The translations under genes and the position numbers were made by a program. A stretch of 64,000 nucleotides of DNA from Bacteroidales bacterium (lineage in GTDB: Bacteria > Bacteroidota > Bacteroidia > Bacteroidales > UBA3824): positions 27,505-91,504 of the forward strand of contig JAFXZT010000134.1 of the NCBI GenBank assembly GCA_017541145.1, in the 5' to 3' direction. The notes under the pieces are model-generated. The model worked only from the letters and a program-made list of their open reading frames with translations. It was not told where the DNA came from and did no database searches. Of this stretch, positions 52,818-62,038 are shown piece by piece. Position 1 is the first letter of the stretch. Each line of letters begins with the position of its first letter.

Positions 52818-54026
52818 CTAAGTTATACGGAAAATTTTTGAAAAGGTTTCAAATATTTTAGATTTTTTTGAAATTTTTTTCTTTTTAGGCAAAAGTATTC
52901 TAAATGTAGTACCTTTTCCGGGTTCGCTGTCTTTTACAAATACCGAACCTTTATGATAGTCATTTATAATACGTTGTGCTAACGAAAGTCCTAATCCCCA
53001 TCCGTGTTTTTTGGTGGTGAATCCGGGCTTAAATATTCTTTTGTAATACTTTTTGGTGAACCCTTTTCCTGTGTCTTTGATATCTATTTTTACATATTCT
53101 TTGTCTTCGGAAAGCCTTATTGACAGTTTTCCTTTTCCCTGCATTGCGTCGATAGCGTTTTTGCAGATGTTTTCTATTACCCATTCAAACAATGAAGTGT
53201 TGAGCGGGATGATTATGGATTTTTCCGGGATGTGGATATCGTATTCTATAAATTGTGACGTTCTGGAATGCAGGTATGTAAGTACGCTGTTGAGCACGGG
53301 ACAAATATCGGTTTCGGTAAGTTCGGGTTTGTTGCCGATGCGTGAGAAACGTTCCGCTATTTTTTCCAGACGTTTTACATCTTTTTCTACTTCGTCGGTT
53401 ACTTCGGGATTGTAGTTTTCGAGTTTTAGCATCTCTATCCATGCGAGCAATGATGAGATTGGTGTTCCGAGCTGATGCGCGGTTTCTTTGGACATTCCCA
53501 CCATTACTTTGTTTTGGTCAGCTTTGTTGGATGCTCTAAGTCCGATGAAGGTGAATATGATGATAAAAATTGTTACGATAAATTGCCAGACGGGATATTT
53601 TTTGATTTTTTCGAGGTTGATAGATTCACCGTAGTACAGAAGGTCCCAATTTCCGCGGTCCCTCTGTATTTTTATCGGCGAACTTGAGTTGTTGTTCATC
53701 TTTTTGCATTCTTCGCGCAGGAAATCTTCCAATGGCATTTCGGAAGTATCGATTTCGATGTTTCTGTATTCGTATTCTCCTTCGGCGTAGAATAGGATGA
53801 TTGGTATTCTTGTGTTTTCTTGAAGCCTTTTGTATGCGATGAGAGATACTTGCTGGTCGAGGTCGGCGTTTTTGATTTCGTCTACGGCGTCTGCCCAGAG
53901 TTTTAGTTGTTTCAGCTCATCTTCTTCGAGATCTTTGGACAATGAGTATCCGTATATACAAGCCCATACGCTTATGCATACGGCTATAAAATACATCATT
54001 GTCCTTATTATCTCTTTGGGCATCAT
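52818..54026 (-). CDS. Orphan sensor histidine kinase
   Basis: This 402-residue inner-membrane protein has two membrane helices (about 9-28 and 147-164) flanking a sensor region of about 115 residues without a domain I know. The kinase core has the phosphorylatable His184 in MSKETAHQLGTPISSL, an N box ENICKNAIDAM, G1 DTGKGF and G2 HGWGLGLSLA. The catalytic features are intact. No response regulator gene is adjacent. It starts 5 bp after the stop of a four-helix membrane protein gene, so both are one operon and that protein is the likely partner or sensor. Confidence 0.92.
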   Translation of the reverse strand: MMPKEIIRTMMYFIAVCISVWACIYGYSLSKDLEEDELKQLKLWADAVDEIKNADLDQQVSLIAYKRLQENTRIPIILFYAEGEYEYRNIEIDTSEMPLEDFLREECKKMNNNSSSPIKIQRDRGNWDLLYYGESINLEKIKKYPVWQFIVTIFIIIFTFIGLRASNKADQNKVMVGMSKETAHQLGTPISSLLAWIEMLKLENYNPEVTDEVEKDVKRLEKIAERFSRIGNKPELTETDICPVLNSVLTYLHSRTSQFIEYDIHIPEKSIIIPLNTSLFEWVIENICKNAIDAMQGKGKLSIRLSEDKEYVKIDIKDTGKGFTKKYYKRIFKPGFTTKKHGWGLGLSLAQRIINDYHKGSVFVKDSEPGKGTTFRILLPKKKKISKKSKIFETFSKIFRIT

Positions 54027-54031
54027 AATTA

Positions 54032-55399
54032 TTATTTGTTGTCAACTTCGTTGTTGGAATTGTCGGAAGCTTTTACCGGTGCGGGTTTTGGCTCTGCTTT
54101 CTTTTCTTCTTTGTGTTCTGTTTCGGGATCGTATTTCCTGAAGAATGATGTGGCGAGTTTTTCTAAGAATAGCAATAAGTATTCTACCAAGTATCCTCCT
54201 AAGAATGCCAGCAACATCGGTGATAATGATGCTATTCCGTAATCTGTGTTTTCGATATCTCCCCAAAACAGTCCGACACTAAGACCTGCGATTGCTCCGA
54301 GAAGTATTCTGAGCAGGTATTTTACATCGCTGCCTGTTGAGAATGTAAGGTTTTTGATTTCTTGGGTTAATTCGCGTAATACAAATGTAAAGCCTCCGAT
54401 TATTCCGTAGAGTAACGGCAATACGTATATACCAAGAATCAAATCGTAACTTTTTGCTTCTTGTACGATAGCAGTGTTGGCATCGTGAGCTTCGATGGAT
54501 GACATCGCTATGGTATCTGTTCTGATTGTGGTGTTGAAAGTAAGGAATCTTACGAAATGTACCCACGGTTCAAGCATTTCGATATTTGCTTTTCGTTTTG
54601 CATCGAGTTCCATGATATCGGATTGTACTCTTTCGAACTCAGTATTTACCGCGATGTTTTCGTTTTCGCTTGATTGTACAATCATCAATTCGGTAAGACG
54701 GTTTTGTTTTTCATCTATCTTGGTTCCGCATTCTTCTATATTTGTAAGACGTGTAGATCCTAAGTAGAAATATATTTGGACAAATAATAGTACGATCATA
54801 CATATTACTGTACCTAATGTATAACCTCGAGCCGAGCGTTTTGATAATGCATTTCTTTTGTTTCGTCCGAAGAATTTTACGATACGGTCTGATATGCCGT
54901 CTTTTAGTTCTGACGGCATGGATGATGCTAATGAATCGACTGTTACCGGTTTTATCAGGTTGGTGAGTTCCTTGAATGCCATATTGAATTCCACTTCAAT
55001 ATCCGGGGTCCATCTGTTTTTCTTGTAAGCATATTTACAGTTAACTACAGATTTTACCAACTTTTCGGGGATATCAATACCTTGATTGATGATATAAGAT
55101 AACATCAAGTCAGCATTGTTGATATTGGTAACGATGCTGTCAGAAACGTCAAATTCTTTTTCGTTTTGTAATTCATGAAAGAGAGCAGCCGTAAAGTCGG
55201 AGTTTTTGTCGGTGTCATCGTCGTTGATGTTGAGTCCCGCAAAAGATTCCGGTATTGCATCTTCTTTATTTATGTTCTCAGTATTATTATTTTGTTTATC
55301 TGCCGTTTTCTCGTTAGAGATATCAGCAGCTTTTGTATCCTTAGGTTTATCGCCTTTGGAGTTTTCGTTGTTTCCTTTGTGATGGTTGTGTTCGTCCAT
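54032..55399 (-). CDS. Uncharacterised membrane protein operonic with a histidine kinase
   Basis: The protein has 455 residues. The first 70 are very hydrophilic (Asn, Asp, Lys-rich, MDEHNHHKGNNENSKG) and look disordered. A helical domain of about 110 residues follows. Four membrane helices are predicted at about 193-213, 318-341, 361-380 and 390-412. The loop between helices 1 and 2 (214-317) is long and coiled-coil-like (RLTNIEECGTKIDEKQNRL, ERVQSDIMELDAKRKAN). The tail is again charged and Pro/Ala/Lys-rich. I do not recognise the family. Translational coupling to the kinase gene (5 bp apart) suggests joint signalling. Confidence 0.72.
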   Translation of the reverse strand: MDEHNHHKGNNENSKGDKPKDTKAADISNEKTADKQNNNTENINKEDAIPESFAGLNINDDDTDKNSDFTAALFHELQNEKEFDVSDSIVTNINNADLMLSYIINQGIDIPEKLVKSVVNCKYAYKKNRWTPDIEVEFNMAFKELTNLIKPVTVDSLASSMPSELKDGISDRIVKFFGRNKRNALSKRSARGYTLGTVICMIVLLFVQIYFYLGSTRLTNIEECGTKIDEKQNRLTELMIVQSSENENIAVNTEFERVQSDIMELDAKRKANIEMLEPWVHFVRFLTFNTTIRTDTIAMSSIEAHDANTAIVQEAKSYDLILGIYVLPLLYGIIGGFTFVLRELTQEIKNLTFSTGSDVKYLLRILLGAIAGLSVGLFWGDIENTDYGIASLSPMLLAFLGGYLVEYLLLFLEKLATSFFRKYDPETEHKEEKKAEPKPAPVKASDNSNNEVDNK

Positions 55400-55450
55400 A
55401 ATCTTTATGCGTTAAAATTTGTAAGTTATGAATAAAAAGTTTCGGCTAAA

Positions 55451-56401
55451 TTACAACATTTGTTTGTATTTTTCAAATAGTTGTTTGTCGCAATTCGGCT
55501 TATGTATCATTTGCCAGTCGGTTTTTGTTATTAAACGGTTAATTTTGTTTTCTATTCTCAATGAGATGTTTGTTATATTATACATCAACGATGAAATATT
55601 GGTTGAATTAACTCCTGATTCTACTCTGTGAATCTGAGTTTTGGCAATTGCAATTTCTCGTGATGATAAAATATCAGAAAAATCAGAAATTAACTTTTTT
55701 AAACATTTAATTTTGTCTTGATCCCGTTGATTGTTGGTAAAATTTCCACCGGTAATTTGGTTTTGGTGTACTCTGTAGAATGTGCAACACTCGTTTGTAA
55801 ATTCCGGTTTCAGCCCGTTGATAAACATTCTGAACAGATAGTCGTAATCTTCGTACGCAAAGATGTCTTCCCGCCAAAAGCCGATGTCGTCAATCAATTC
55901 TTTTTTGAAGATGTACGCGGGCAACGGTACGAAAAATCCTTTCAACATCTGTTTTAGAGTATGTTTGCCGAGTTTGGAATCTTCGGATTGTAGAATTACT
56001 GAGTTTTGCAACCATCCTTTTTGCTCGTCTTTTATTGACATCACGTATGGAGAGTATATTCCTGCTGAGTGTGAATCGGCAAGTTTTGTAACTTGAGAAA
56101 GAAATTTGTTTTTTGTCATCACGTCATCGGAATCAAAAAATTGTATGAAATCTCCTGTTGCGGCTTTGATACCAAGATTTCTGCCGGCTCCCGGTGCACG
56201 ATTTCCTTTGTTTTCGATGAGGATTATTTTCCCCGCGTAATTTTGTTTTAAAAATTCTACAGTATTATCTTGACTGTTTTGATCAACAACAATTATTTCG
56301 TATGGCTTTAGTGTCTGATTGAGAATACATTCTAATGTTTCTGCTATAAAGTTTACTCTGTTGTATGTCGGGATAATTACTGATAATTTATAATCTGTCA
56401 T
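55451..56401 (-). CDS. GT2 glycosyltransferase
   Basis: A GT-A enzyme of 316 residues. The nucleotide-binding start is KLSVIIPTYNRVNFIAETL, followed by VDQNSQDNT, APGAGRNLGIK and the DxD-type FFDSDDVM. A helical C-terminal part of about 90 residues follows and has no membrane helix. The gene is divergent from the polysaccharide operon beginning at 56476. It could serve the same glycan. Donor sugar is not predictable. Confidence 0.88.
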   Translation of the reverse strand: MTDYKLSVIIPTYNRVNFIAETLECILNQTLKPYEIIVVDQNSQDNTVEFLKQNYAGKIILIENKGNRAPGAGRNLGIKAATGDFIQFFDSDDVMTKNKFLSQVTKLADSHSAGIYSPYVMSIKDEQKGWLQNSVILQSEDSKLGKHTLKQMLKGFFVPLPAYIFKKELIDDIGFWREDIFAYEDYDYLFRMFINGLKPEFTNECCTFYRVHQNQITGGNFTNNQRDQDKIKCLKKLISDFSDILSSREIAIAKTQIHRVESGVNSTNISSLMYNITNISLRIENKINRLITKTDWQMIHKPNCDKQLFEKYKQML

Positions 56402-56442
56402 TTTTATTTTCTTTATAAGCTGTAAAAGTAAAAAATATAATT

Positions 56443-56450
56443 TAATTTTG
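56443..56450 (+). promoter_or_regulatory. -7 element of the polysaccharide operon
   Basis: TAATTTTG, 25 bp before the presumed TTG start at 56476; an expected transcript start near 56457 excludes any start further upstream. Confidence 0.6.
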
Positions 56451-56475
56451 CATCGGATTTTAAAAAAATATTCAA

Positions 56476-57495
56476 TTGAAAAAGTTTTCTTTAGTTTCTA
56501 CCATATTTAATGAAGCAAGTAGGTTGAAACAATCTCTTGATGAAATTGAAAATCAGACTGTAACGCCTGATGAAATAATTATTGTAGATGCCGGAAGTAC
56601 TGATGGTACTATCGAGATGTTGAACGAGGCTGCAAAAAAGTCTAAATCGGTTATAAAAGTAATTGTAAGTAAAGGATGTAATGTGGCTCAAGGTAGAAAT
56701 CTTGCTATTAAAAATTCTTCTAACGATTTGATTGTTAGTACAGATTTCGGTTGCCGTTATGATAAGCGATGGCTGGAAACTCTTGTGTCGTATTTTGAAA
56801 AAGATTCAGAATTGCAAGTTGTAGGCGGCGGTTTCGCTATTAATGAATCTGATATTGATACTCCGGCGGGTAGAGCTGATTATATACTTCAGAACGGATA
56901 TAAATTGAAGTTGGATGATACATTTTCGGTTTCGTCGCGAAGTATTGCATATTATAAAAGTGTTTGGGAAAAAATCGGAGGTTATCACGAATGGCTTACT
57001 TTGGCTGCCGATGATACTATTTTTTGGCGTGAAATTAAGCGTGAAGGTTTTAAGTATGCTATTGATCCTCAGCCTTTGGTTTTTTGGAACAGACATAAAA
57101 CTGTAAAACAATTTGCTAAAGAAGCCGGTCGTTATGGTTTGGGCGACGGCGAAGGTAAAATCAATTTTAGAAATTTTGTTTCTAATGTGGTTGAAACTTC
57201 TTTGAGATGGTCGATAATTCCGTTTTTGCCGGTTTTTATTTTCTTAATACCATCAAATTTGAAACTGTATTTTGTTCCGATATTTGTTTTACAATTGTTC
57301 GGGTTGCGTTCGTATCTGAATGCTGTTAAGAATATGAAACGTATTAATAATCCGAAATATGGTTTTAAGAATTTACCATTGGCATTTTGGATGATAGAAA
57401 CTCAGCGTTGGGCTTATATCAAAAATTATATAAAAGGTTGGCTTTTCAAATCCGGTAAACAAAAAGATGGTCAATCTAAATTGTTGGTTAAATAA
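56476..57495 (+). CDS. GT2 glycosyltransferase with membrane segments
   Basis: The frame begins with TTG at 56476. No ATG lies upstream before a stop codon, and the next in-frame ATG would remove the nucleotide-binding strand (KKFSLVSTIFNEASRLKQSL), so TTG is the likely start, unusual for this genome. The GT-A core has VDAGSTDGT, GCNVAQGRNLA and STDFGCRYD as metal-binding part. The C-terminus has hydrophobic helices at about 240-262 and 266-280 (WSIIPFLPVFIFLI, LYFVPIFVLQLF) for membrane attachment. It is the first gene of the operon; its stop overlaps the next start by one base (TAATG). Confidence 0.87.
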   Translation: MKKFSLVSTIFNEASRLKQSLDEIENQTVTPDEIIIVDAGSTDGTIEMLNEAAKKSKSVIKVIVSKGCNVAQGRNLAIKNSSNDLIVSTDFGCRYDKRWLETLVSYFEKDSELQVVGGGFAINESDIDTPAGRADYILQNGYKLKLDDTFSVSSRSIAYYKSVWEKIGGYHEWLTLAADDTIFWREIKREGFKYAIDPQPLVFWNRHKTVKQFAKEAGRYGLGDGEGKINFRNFVSNVVETSLRWSIIPFLPVFIFLIPSNLKLYFVPIFVLQLFGLRSYLNAVKNMKRINNPKYGFKNLPLAFWMIETQRWAYIKNYIKGWLFKSGKQKDGQSKLLVK

Positions 57496-58640
57496 TGAAA
57501 GTAGCAATTTATTCAAATAGTTCTTTTGGCGGATGTTATGAATATGCAAAACAAATTGCAGAAACATATTCAAAACAATCTGAAGTAGAACGTTGTTACG
57601 CTCTTTTCCCAAAGGACGGAGGAAAAGAATGTCCGCAAGCTAAGGATATTTTGATGAAAGATTTGTCTTTTAAAGGAATAAAAAAGATTTTCGGAAAGTT
57701 TTATTTTTTGTACAGATCTTTGGTTAATCCTTTGAGAGCATACAAATTTGTTAAAAAAAATAAGGTCGATTTGTTGATATTTAATGATTTTGATCAAGTT
57801 ACCTCTTTTTTTTGGACATCAAGATACAAAAAACGTAATTTCAAGACAGCTATAATTCTACATGATCCCGATAGAAGTGCATATTTTTCAAAACTTTCGT
57901 GGTCGGAAAAGTCAATGCAAAAAATTATGGATATTGTAGATTTGGCGTTTTATCATGAAACTTTGCCGGATTTGTGTTACTATAAAAATTCTGATAACAG
58001 AATCATATTTTCAAAAATCCCTCACGGCATATATCCGGCAGCTCCTGTTGATTCTGCAACAGAAGATTATATTAGTAAAATAAAGGAAAAGGGACTGAAA
58101 GTTGTTTCGATAACAGGTAATATTAGAGCTGAAAAAAATTATAAACTTGCAATTCAAGCAGTTGCAAAAATACCTGATATTGCTTTGTTGATTGCCGGAA
58201 CTACTGTAACATCGGCAGAAGATGTTGATGACTACAAGAAATTTGCTGAGAGTTGCGGTGTTGAAGACCGTGTTTTTTTCTTGGTGAAATATCTTAACGG
58301 TAATGAAATTAGCTCTATTTTTAAAAATAGTGATATTGTTTTGCTGTATTATTCGCAAACATTTAAATCTCAAAGCGGTATACTAAATTCACTTAGCCCT
58401 TTCAGACCAAAGTTGATTGTGTCAAAAACAGAATCGGGGATGGCGTATTCGGCTTCAAAATATAAACTTGCTGTTATGGTAGAGCCGGATAATCTTGATG
58501 CTCTTGTTGATGCTATCAAAAATTATCCGACAAATAATCCGTATGTTGACAATTGGACTGCGTTTAGTGAATATTCGTCTTGGAATAATAATGTAAGAAT
58601 TCAACTGTCAGCATACAATACGTTAGTAAATAACATATAA
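57495..58640 (+). CDS. GT4-like glycosyltransferase
   Basis: A GT-B fold protein of 381 residues. The N-terminal part starts KVAIYSNSSFGGCYEYA; HDPDRSAYF follows, and the acceptor side ends near IPHGIYPAAP. The C-terminal donor domain begins VVSITGNIRAEKNYKLAI and contains LLIAGTTVTS and SDIVLLYYSQTFKSQSGIL in place of the standard E-x7-E segment, so it is diverged. It shares its start with the upstream stop and is followed by another GT4 gene. The sugar transferred is unknown. Confidence 0.8.
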   Translation: MKVAIYSNSSFGGCYEYAKQIAETYSKQSEVERCYALFPKDGGKECPQAKDILMKDLSFKGIKKIFGKFYFLYRSLVNPLRAYKFVKKNKVDLLIFNDFDQVTSFFWTSRYKKRNFKTAIILHDPDRSAYFSKLSWSEKSMQKIMDIVDLAFYHETLPDLCYYKNSDNRIIFSKIPHGIYPAAPVDSATEDYISKIKEKGLKVVSITGNIRAEKNYKLAIQAVAKIPDIALLIAGTTVTSAEDVDDYKKFAESCGVEDRVFFLVKYLNGNEISSIFKNSDIVLLYYSQTFKSQSGILNSLSPFRPKLIVSKTESGMAYSASKYKLAVMVEPDNLDALVDAIKNYPTNNPYVDNWTAFSEYSSWNNNVRIQLSAYNTLVNNI

Positions 58641-58652
58641 TTATTGAATAAA

Positions 58653-59873
58653 ATGATAACTTTAGCACATTCGGGAAAGCAACATTCTTATCTGACAGCT
58701 TTATCATTGCTTGAATTAAATTTGTTGGATCGTTATTATACAAGTAGTTATGTCGGAAGTAAATTCTTGCAGAATCTCATAATAAAAACCGGTAATTCGT
58801 ATTTCTCAAAACGTTTTATCACCGGGCTTAACGGTAACAAAGTTTGTTCTAATTGGCGTTTTGAAGTAAAAGAAGTTCTGTACAGAAAACTTTATGGCAA
58901 AACCGAAAAATCTCAGAATGCTGTTTATCATCGCGATGAATTGTTTGATATTTATATGTCAAAACAAATTTTAAAACGTAAATCTCAGATGTTTTGGGGA
59001 TTTCAAGGCAGCTGTTTTGAAACTTTGAAGTATGCAAAAAAATCCGGAAAAACTTCAATTGTAGAACTTGCAACGGCTCATGTTACTGCTGCAAAAAATA
59101 TTTTGGGAGAAGAACAGCGACTGTTTCCCGAATGGGCTGATTCTATTGATAATTTAGTTTTCCCTATTGAATACGAAAAGCGTTTGCGAGAAGAACCTCA
59201 TGTTGCCGATTATGTTTTGGCTGCTTCTGAGTTTACAAAACAAAGTTTGATTGATGACGGAATTAGCGAAGATAAGATAAAAATTCTTCCATTATGTTTC
59301 TGCGCAGATCAAATAAAATCCGGTCCTGAATTTAAGTCGCTAAAAAATAGAAAGTTAAAAGTATTGTATTGCGGTACGGTTACGCAACGTAAAGGTATTA
59401 AATATTTGTTGGACGCTTTTGCTAATATCATAAAAGATTCAGCAGAATTGCATATAATTGGTAACATCCAAGGTAATGGCGAGGCTTTTAAAAAGTATTC
59501 AGATTTTTATAATTACAGTTCTGGAATACCGCAATCAGAATTGTTTCAAAAGTATCAAGATTATGACATCTTGGTTTTGCCAACGATATTTGAAGGATTC
59601 GGACTTGTAATACCTGAGGCTATGGCTGCCGGATTACCAGTAATTACAACTTCACATTCTTTCGGTGCTGAAATTATAGAACATCGTAAAAACGGTAGTA
59701 TCGTTCCTATCCGTGATGTAGAATCTTTAGCAAATGAAATTATGTTTTATGCACAACTCAGCGATGAGGAGTTTAATTTGATAAGACATCGTGCAATCGC
59801 AACTGCAAAGAATTATGACAGAGATAATTTTAGAAATCGAATAAAAATTGTAATCGATAATCTTCAACGTTAG
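58653..59873 (+). CDS. GT4 glycosyltransferase
   Basis: The start is the ATG at 58653; a TTG three codons upstream is in frame. The 406 residues form two Rossmann domains. The N-terminal one starts MITLAHSGKQHSYLTALS. The C-terminal donor domain starts LKVLYCGTVTQRKGIKYLL and includes HIIGNIQGNGE and the E-x7-E signature in PTIFEGFGLVIPEAMAAG. The tail is basic. It follows the GT4-like gene after 12 bp and precedes the polymerase gene by 13 bp in one operon. Confidence 0.9.
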   Translation: MITLAHSGKQHSYLTALSLLELNLLDRYYTSSYVGSKFLQNLIIKTGNSYFSKRFITGLNGNKVCSNWRFEVKEVLYRKLYGKTEKSQNAVYHRDELFDIYMSKQILKRKSQMFWGFQGSCFETLKYAKKSGKTSIVELATAHVTAAKNILGEEQRLFPEWADSIDNLVFPIEYEKRLREEPHVADYVLAASEFTKQSLIDDGISEDKIKILPLCFCADQIKSGPEFKSLKNRKLKVLYCGTVTQRKGIKYLLDAFANIIKDSAELHIIGNIQGNGEAFKKYSDFYNYSSGIPQSELFQKYQDYDILVLPTIFEGFGLVIPEAMAAGLPVITTSHSFGAEIIEHRKNGSIVPIRDVESLANEIMFYAQLSDEEFNLIRHRAIATAKNYDRDNFRNRIKIVIDNLQR

Positions 59874-59886
59874 AAAAAAATATTTA

Positions 59887-61179
59887 ATGCTTGATTTTGA
59901 AACTATAGAATTTTTAACTTATATCTTGGCGGGAATTGGCGTTGTGCAATATTTCCGCAAGACAGACGAGTTCGTATTGCTGCTTGTTGCGTTTTTCTAT
60001 ATGACAGGAATAATGCGATATCAAGCCGTGATGTCCGGACAATCAGAATGGGTTCAGGTGAATTATGCAATTAATATATTTCACATGGACAACGAGTTGG
60101 CTATACAAGCATTAAATCTTTTCTTTATGGGGACATTTGTTTTTTCAATATGTTACATCATTTTTAGTGAAAAACAGAAACGTTACCGGTATTTGGATAA
60201 TGATGAGATTTTCAGTCAATTTCTAAAAAGTAAGCAAAAACTAATTGTAATACTTTATGTTGTATTTTTGTTGATAAGTTCGGTAACAAACAGATTGTCA
60301 TCATCCGGCGGCGATTTAGCTTTGGGCGGCGGTTATATCTTTTTGTTCGGATTTGCAATTGGCGGAATGATTATTTTGTTTTTCTTGTTGCTGAAAAATC
60401 TTCCTAAGAAACAAACCTTTCAACGAATAATATATTTAGTTTTGTTGGTAGGAGCGGCAGTTGCAAGTTATAATCCGACATCAAGGTTTCAGATGTTGTC
60501 GTGGATGGTAGCATTGATATTTATAATTGTAGGACGTTTCAACAAAGTAACGAAAGGAATTTGTTATGTGGTTGGAGGTGTTGCTGCAATATTGTTGTTT
60601 ATGATTGCCGGTAATGCACGAAAGTGGGAAACCAGAAACGGCAATTTTGAAACTCAAGTTGAAAATGCTCAGAAACGTATGCAAGAAGCTTCCGACCAAA
60701 ATATGCTTGACGGTTTTATGATGGTTTTACAAGTTTATCCACAATACCTTGATTATGGTTACGGTTCAGAACATTTTGAAATATTATTGCGACCGATACC
60801 GCGAGCCATTTGGCCAGAAAAACCGGTAGGCGGATATGCTAATAAATTGCATTTGAATGATAAATTAATGGAAGAGGGTAGGGGTACAGTTGGAATATCG
60901 CAGTCAATTTACGGAACATTTTATGGAGAAGGCGGCACATTAGGCATAGTAATCTTTTGTGTGATTTACGCAGTATTTTTCAAAGTGATGTTCAATCGTA
61001 CCAAGCGTTATCATTCAGACATGCGCTATGTACTTCACGGAATAATATTTGCCTCAACCATACCGATATTGCGCGGAGGCGACTTGCCCGGAATTGTTGC
61101 TTTTATCGGTATGAGCTATTGGCCAGTATTTCTTTTCTTGTGGATGTACAGGAGATATTTGAGAAAGAGAAAATTATAA
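59887..61179 (+). CDS. Wzy-like oligosaccharide repeat unit polymerase
   Basis: A 430-residue inner-membrane protein with about 10-12 hydrophobic helices and one larger periplasmic loop (about 240-315; NARKWETRNGNFE, VYPQYLDYGYG, RPIPRAIWPEKPVG). This is the layout of O-antigen/oligosaccharide polymerases, and the Arg-rich loop segment near RPIPRAIWPEKP is common in this group. It would join lipid-linked repeat units at the outer face of the inner membrane. No Wzx flippase, Wzz or export genes lie within the window; they may lie beyond it or elsewhere. It is in the plus-strand operon from 56476. Confidence 0.85.
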   Translation: MLDFETIEFLTYILAGIGVVQYFRKTDEFVLLLVAFFYMTGIMRYQAVMSGQSEWVQVNYAINIFHMDNELAIQALNLFFMGTFVFSICYIIFSEKQKRYRYLDNDEIFSQFLKSKQKLIVILYVVFLLISSVTNRLSSSGGDLALGGGYIFLFGFAIGGMIILFFLLLKNLPKKQTFQRIIYLVLLVGAAVASYNPTSRFQMLSWMVALIFIIVGRFNKVTKGICYVVGGVAAILLFMIAGNARKWETRNGNFETQVENAQKRMQEASDQNMLDGFMMVLQVYPQYLDYGYGSEHFEILLRPIPRAIWPEKPVGGYANKLHLNDKLMEEGRGTVGISQSIYGTFYGEGGTLGIVIFCVIYAVFFKVMFNRTKRYHSDMRYVLHGIIFASTIPILRGGDLPGIVAFIGMSYWPVFLFLWMYRRYLRKRKL

Positions 61180-61210
61180 ATGATTTTTTTACTTAATAAT
61201 TTAAAATAAA

Positions 61211-61993
61211 ATGATACCAAAAATTATTCATTATGTTTGGCTGAGTAATGAGCCTAAAGATGCTATCATTAAAGATTATATGGATTCATGGTTGCTGCGT
61301 AACCCCGGTTATACAGTAAAATGTTGGAATACAGAAAATTTTGATATAAATATCAATAAATTTGTTTTTGATTCTGTAAAAATAAAGAAGTGGGCTTTTG
61401 CATCTGATTATATTAGGATGTATGCTTTATATACTGATGGCGGAATATATTTGGATAGTGATGTATTGGTAAATAAAAGTTTTGACGATTATCTTAATTT
61501 TAACTTTTTTTCGGCTGTGGAGTACCATCCTGAAGTTGTGCAAAATGAGGTTATGTCAAAATTTATTGATGAGAATGGAAATCCGATAAATACTGTTGAT
61601 GGTGTTCCAGGGATAGGAATTCAAGCTGCGATTATGGGAGCAGAAAAAGGATGTCAGTTTGCAAAAGATTGTTTGGATTGGTATGATTCTCATTCAGAAA
61701 TTGTTGAAGATAAGACTTATGGAAAACTTATTGCTCCCGGCTTATATGCATATTTAGCTGAAAAATATGGTTTTAAATATAAAGATGAACAACAAATTTT
61801 AAAATTATCAGAAGATAAAACTTTGCTAATAGAACCTTCGAAAGTTTTTTGTACAGTTGGACACGAAACCGATGAGAGTATTGCAGTACACATGTGTAAT
61901 GGTTCATGGCGACCAACATATAAGAAAAAAACTTTTACGCAAAATTTATATGATAATTTGTTAAGAATTTATCATAAAATGTTTAGAAAGTAA
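61211..61993 (+). CDS. GT32-type glycosyltransferase (DXD, Gly_transf_sug)
   Basis: The protein has 260 residues. The start IPKIIHYVWLS (2-12), KWAFASDYIRMYALYTDGG (60-78) and the DxD motif YLDSDVLV (80-87, D82 and D84) are typical of the sugar-binding DXD region family found in capsule and O-antigen loci. A conserved His/Trp segment near the C-terminus (AVHMCNGSWRP) closes the domain. It is the last gene of the polysaccharide operon, 31 bp after the polymerase, and is followed by a strong bidirectional terminator. Sugar unknown. Confidence 0.88.
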   Translation: MIPKIIHYVWLSNEPKDAIIKDYMDSWLLRNPGYTVKCWNTENFDININKFVFDSVKIKKWAFASDYIRMYALYTDGGIYLDSDVLVNKSFDDYLNFNFFSAVEYHPEVVQNEVMSKFIDENGNPINTVDGVPGIGIQAAIMGAEKGCQFAKDCLDWYDSHSEIVEDKTYGKLIAPGLYAYLAEKYGFKYKDEQQILKLSEDKTLLIEPSKVFCTVGHETDESIAVHMCNGSWRPTYKKKTFTQNLYDNLLRIYHKMFRK

Positions 61994-61997
61994 ATGA

Positions 61998-62037
61998 TAT
62001 AGGAAAGGAATTTTAATGAAAATTCTTTTCCTATATT
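61998..62037. terminator. Bidirectional terminator of the polysaccharide operon
   Basis: An 18-bp stem (61998-62015 with 62020-62037, one G-U pair, loop of four) with T-rich sequence following on both strands, between convergent genes. Confidence 0.85.
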
Positions 62038-62038
62038 T

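Noticed and set aside
52743..52841. 32-codon plus-strand frame after the hairpin at 52677 (ATG following a TTTAACCTAAATCTTATT leader-like stretch)
   Set aside because: It overlaps the 3' end of the kinase gene on the other strand, has no -7 element nearby and no recognisable product; the hairpin is explained as the kinase terminator.
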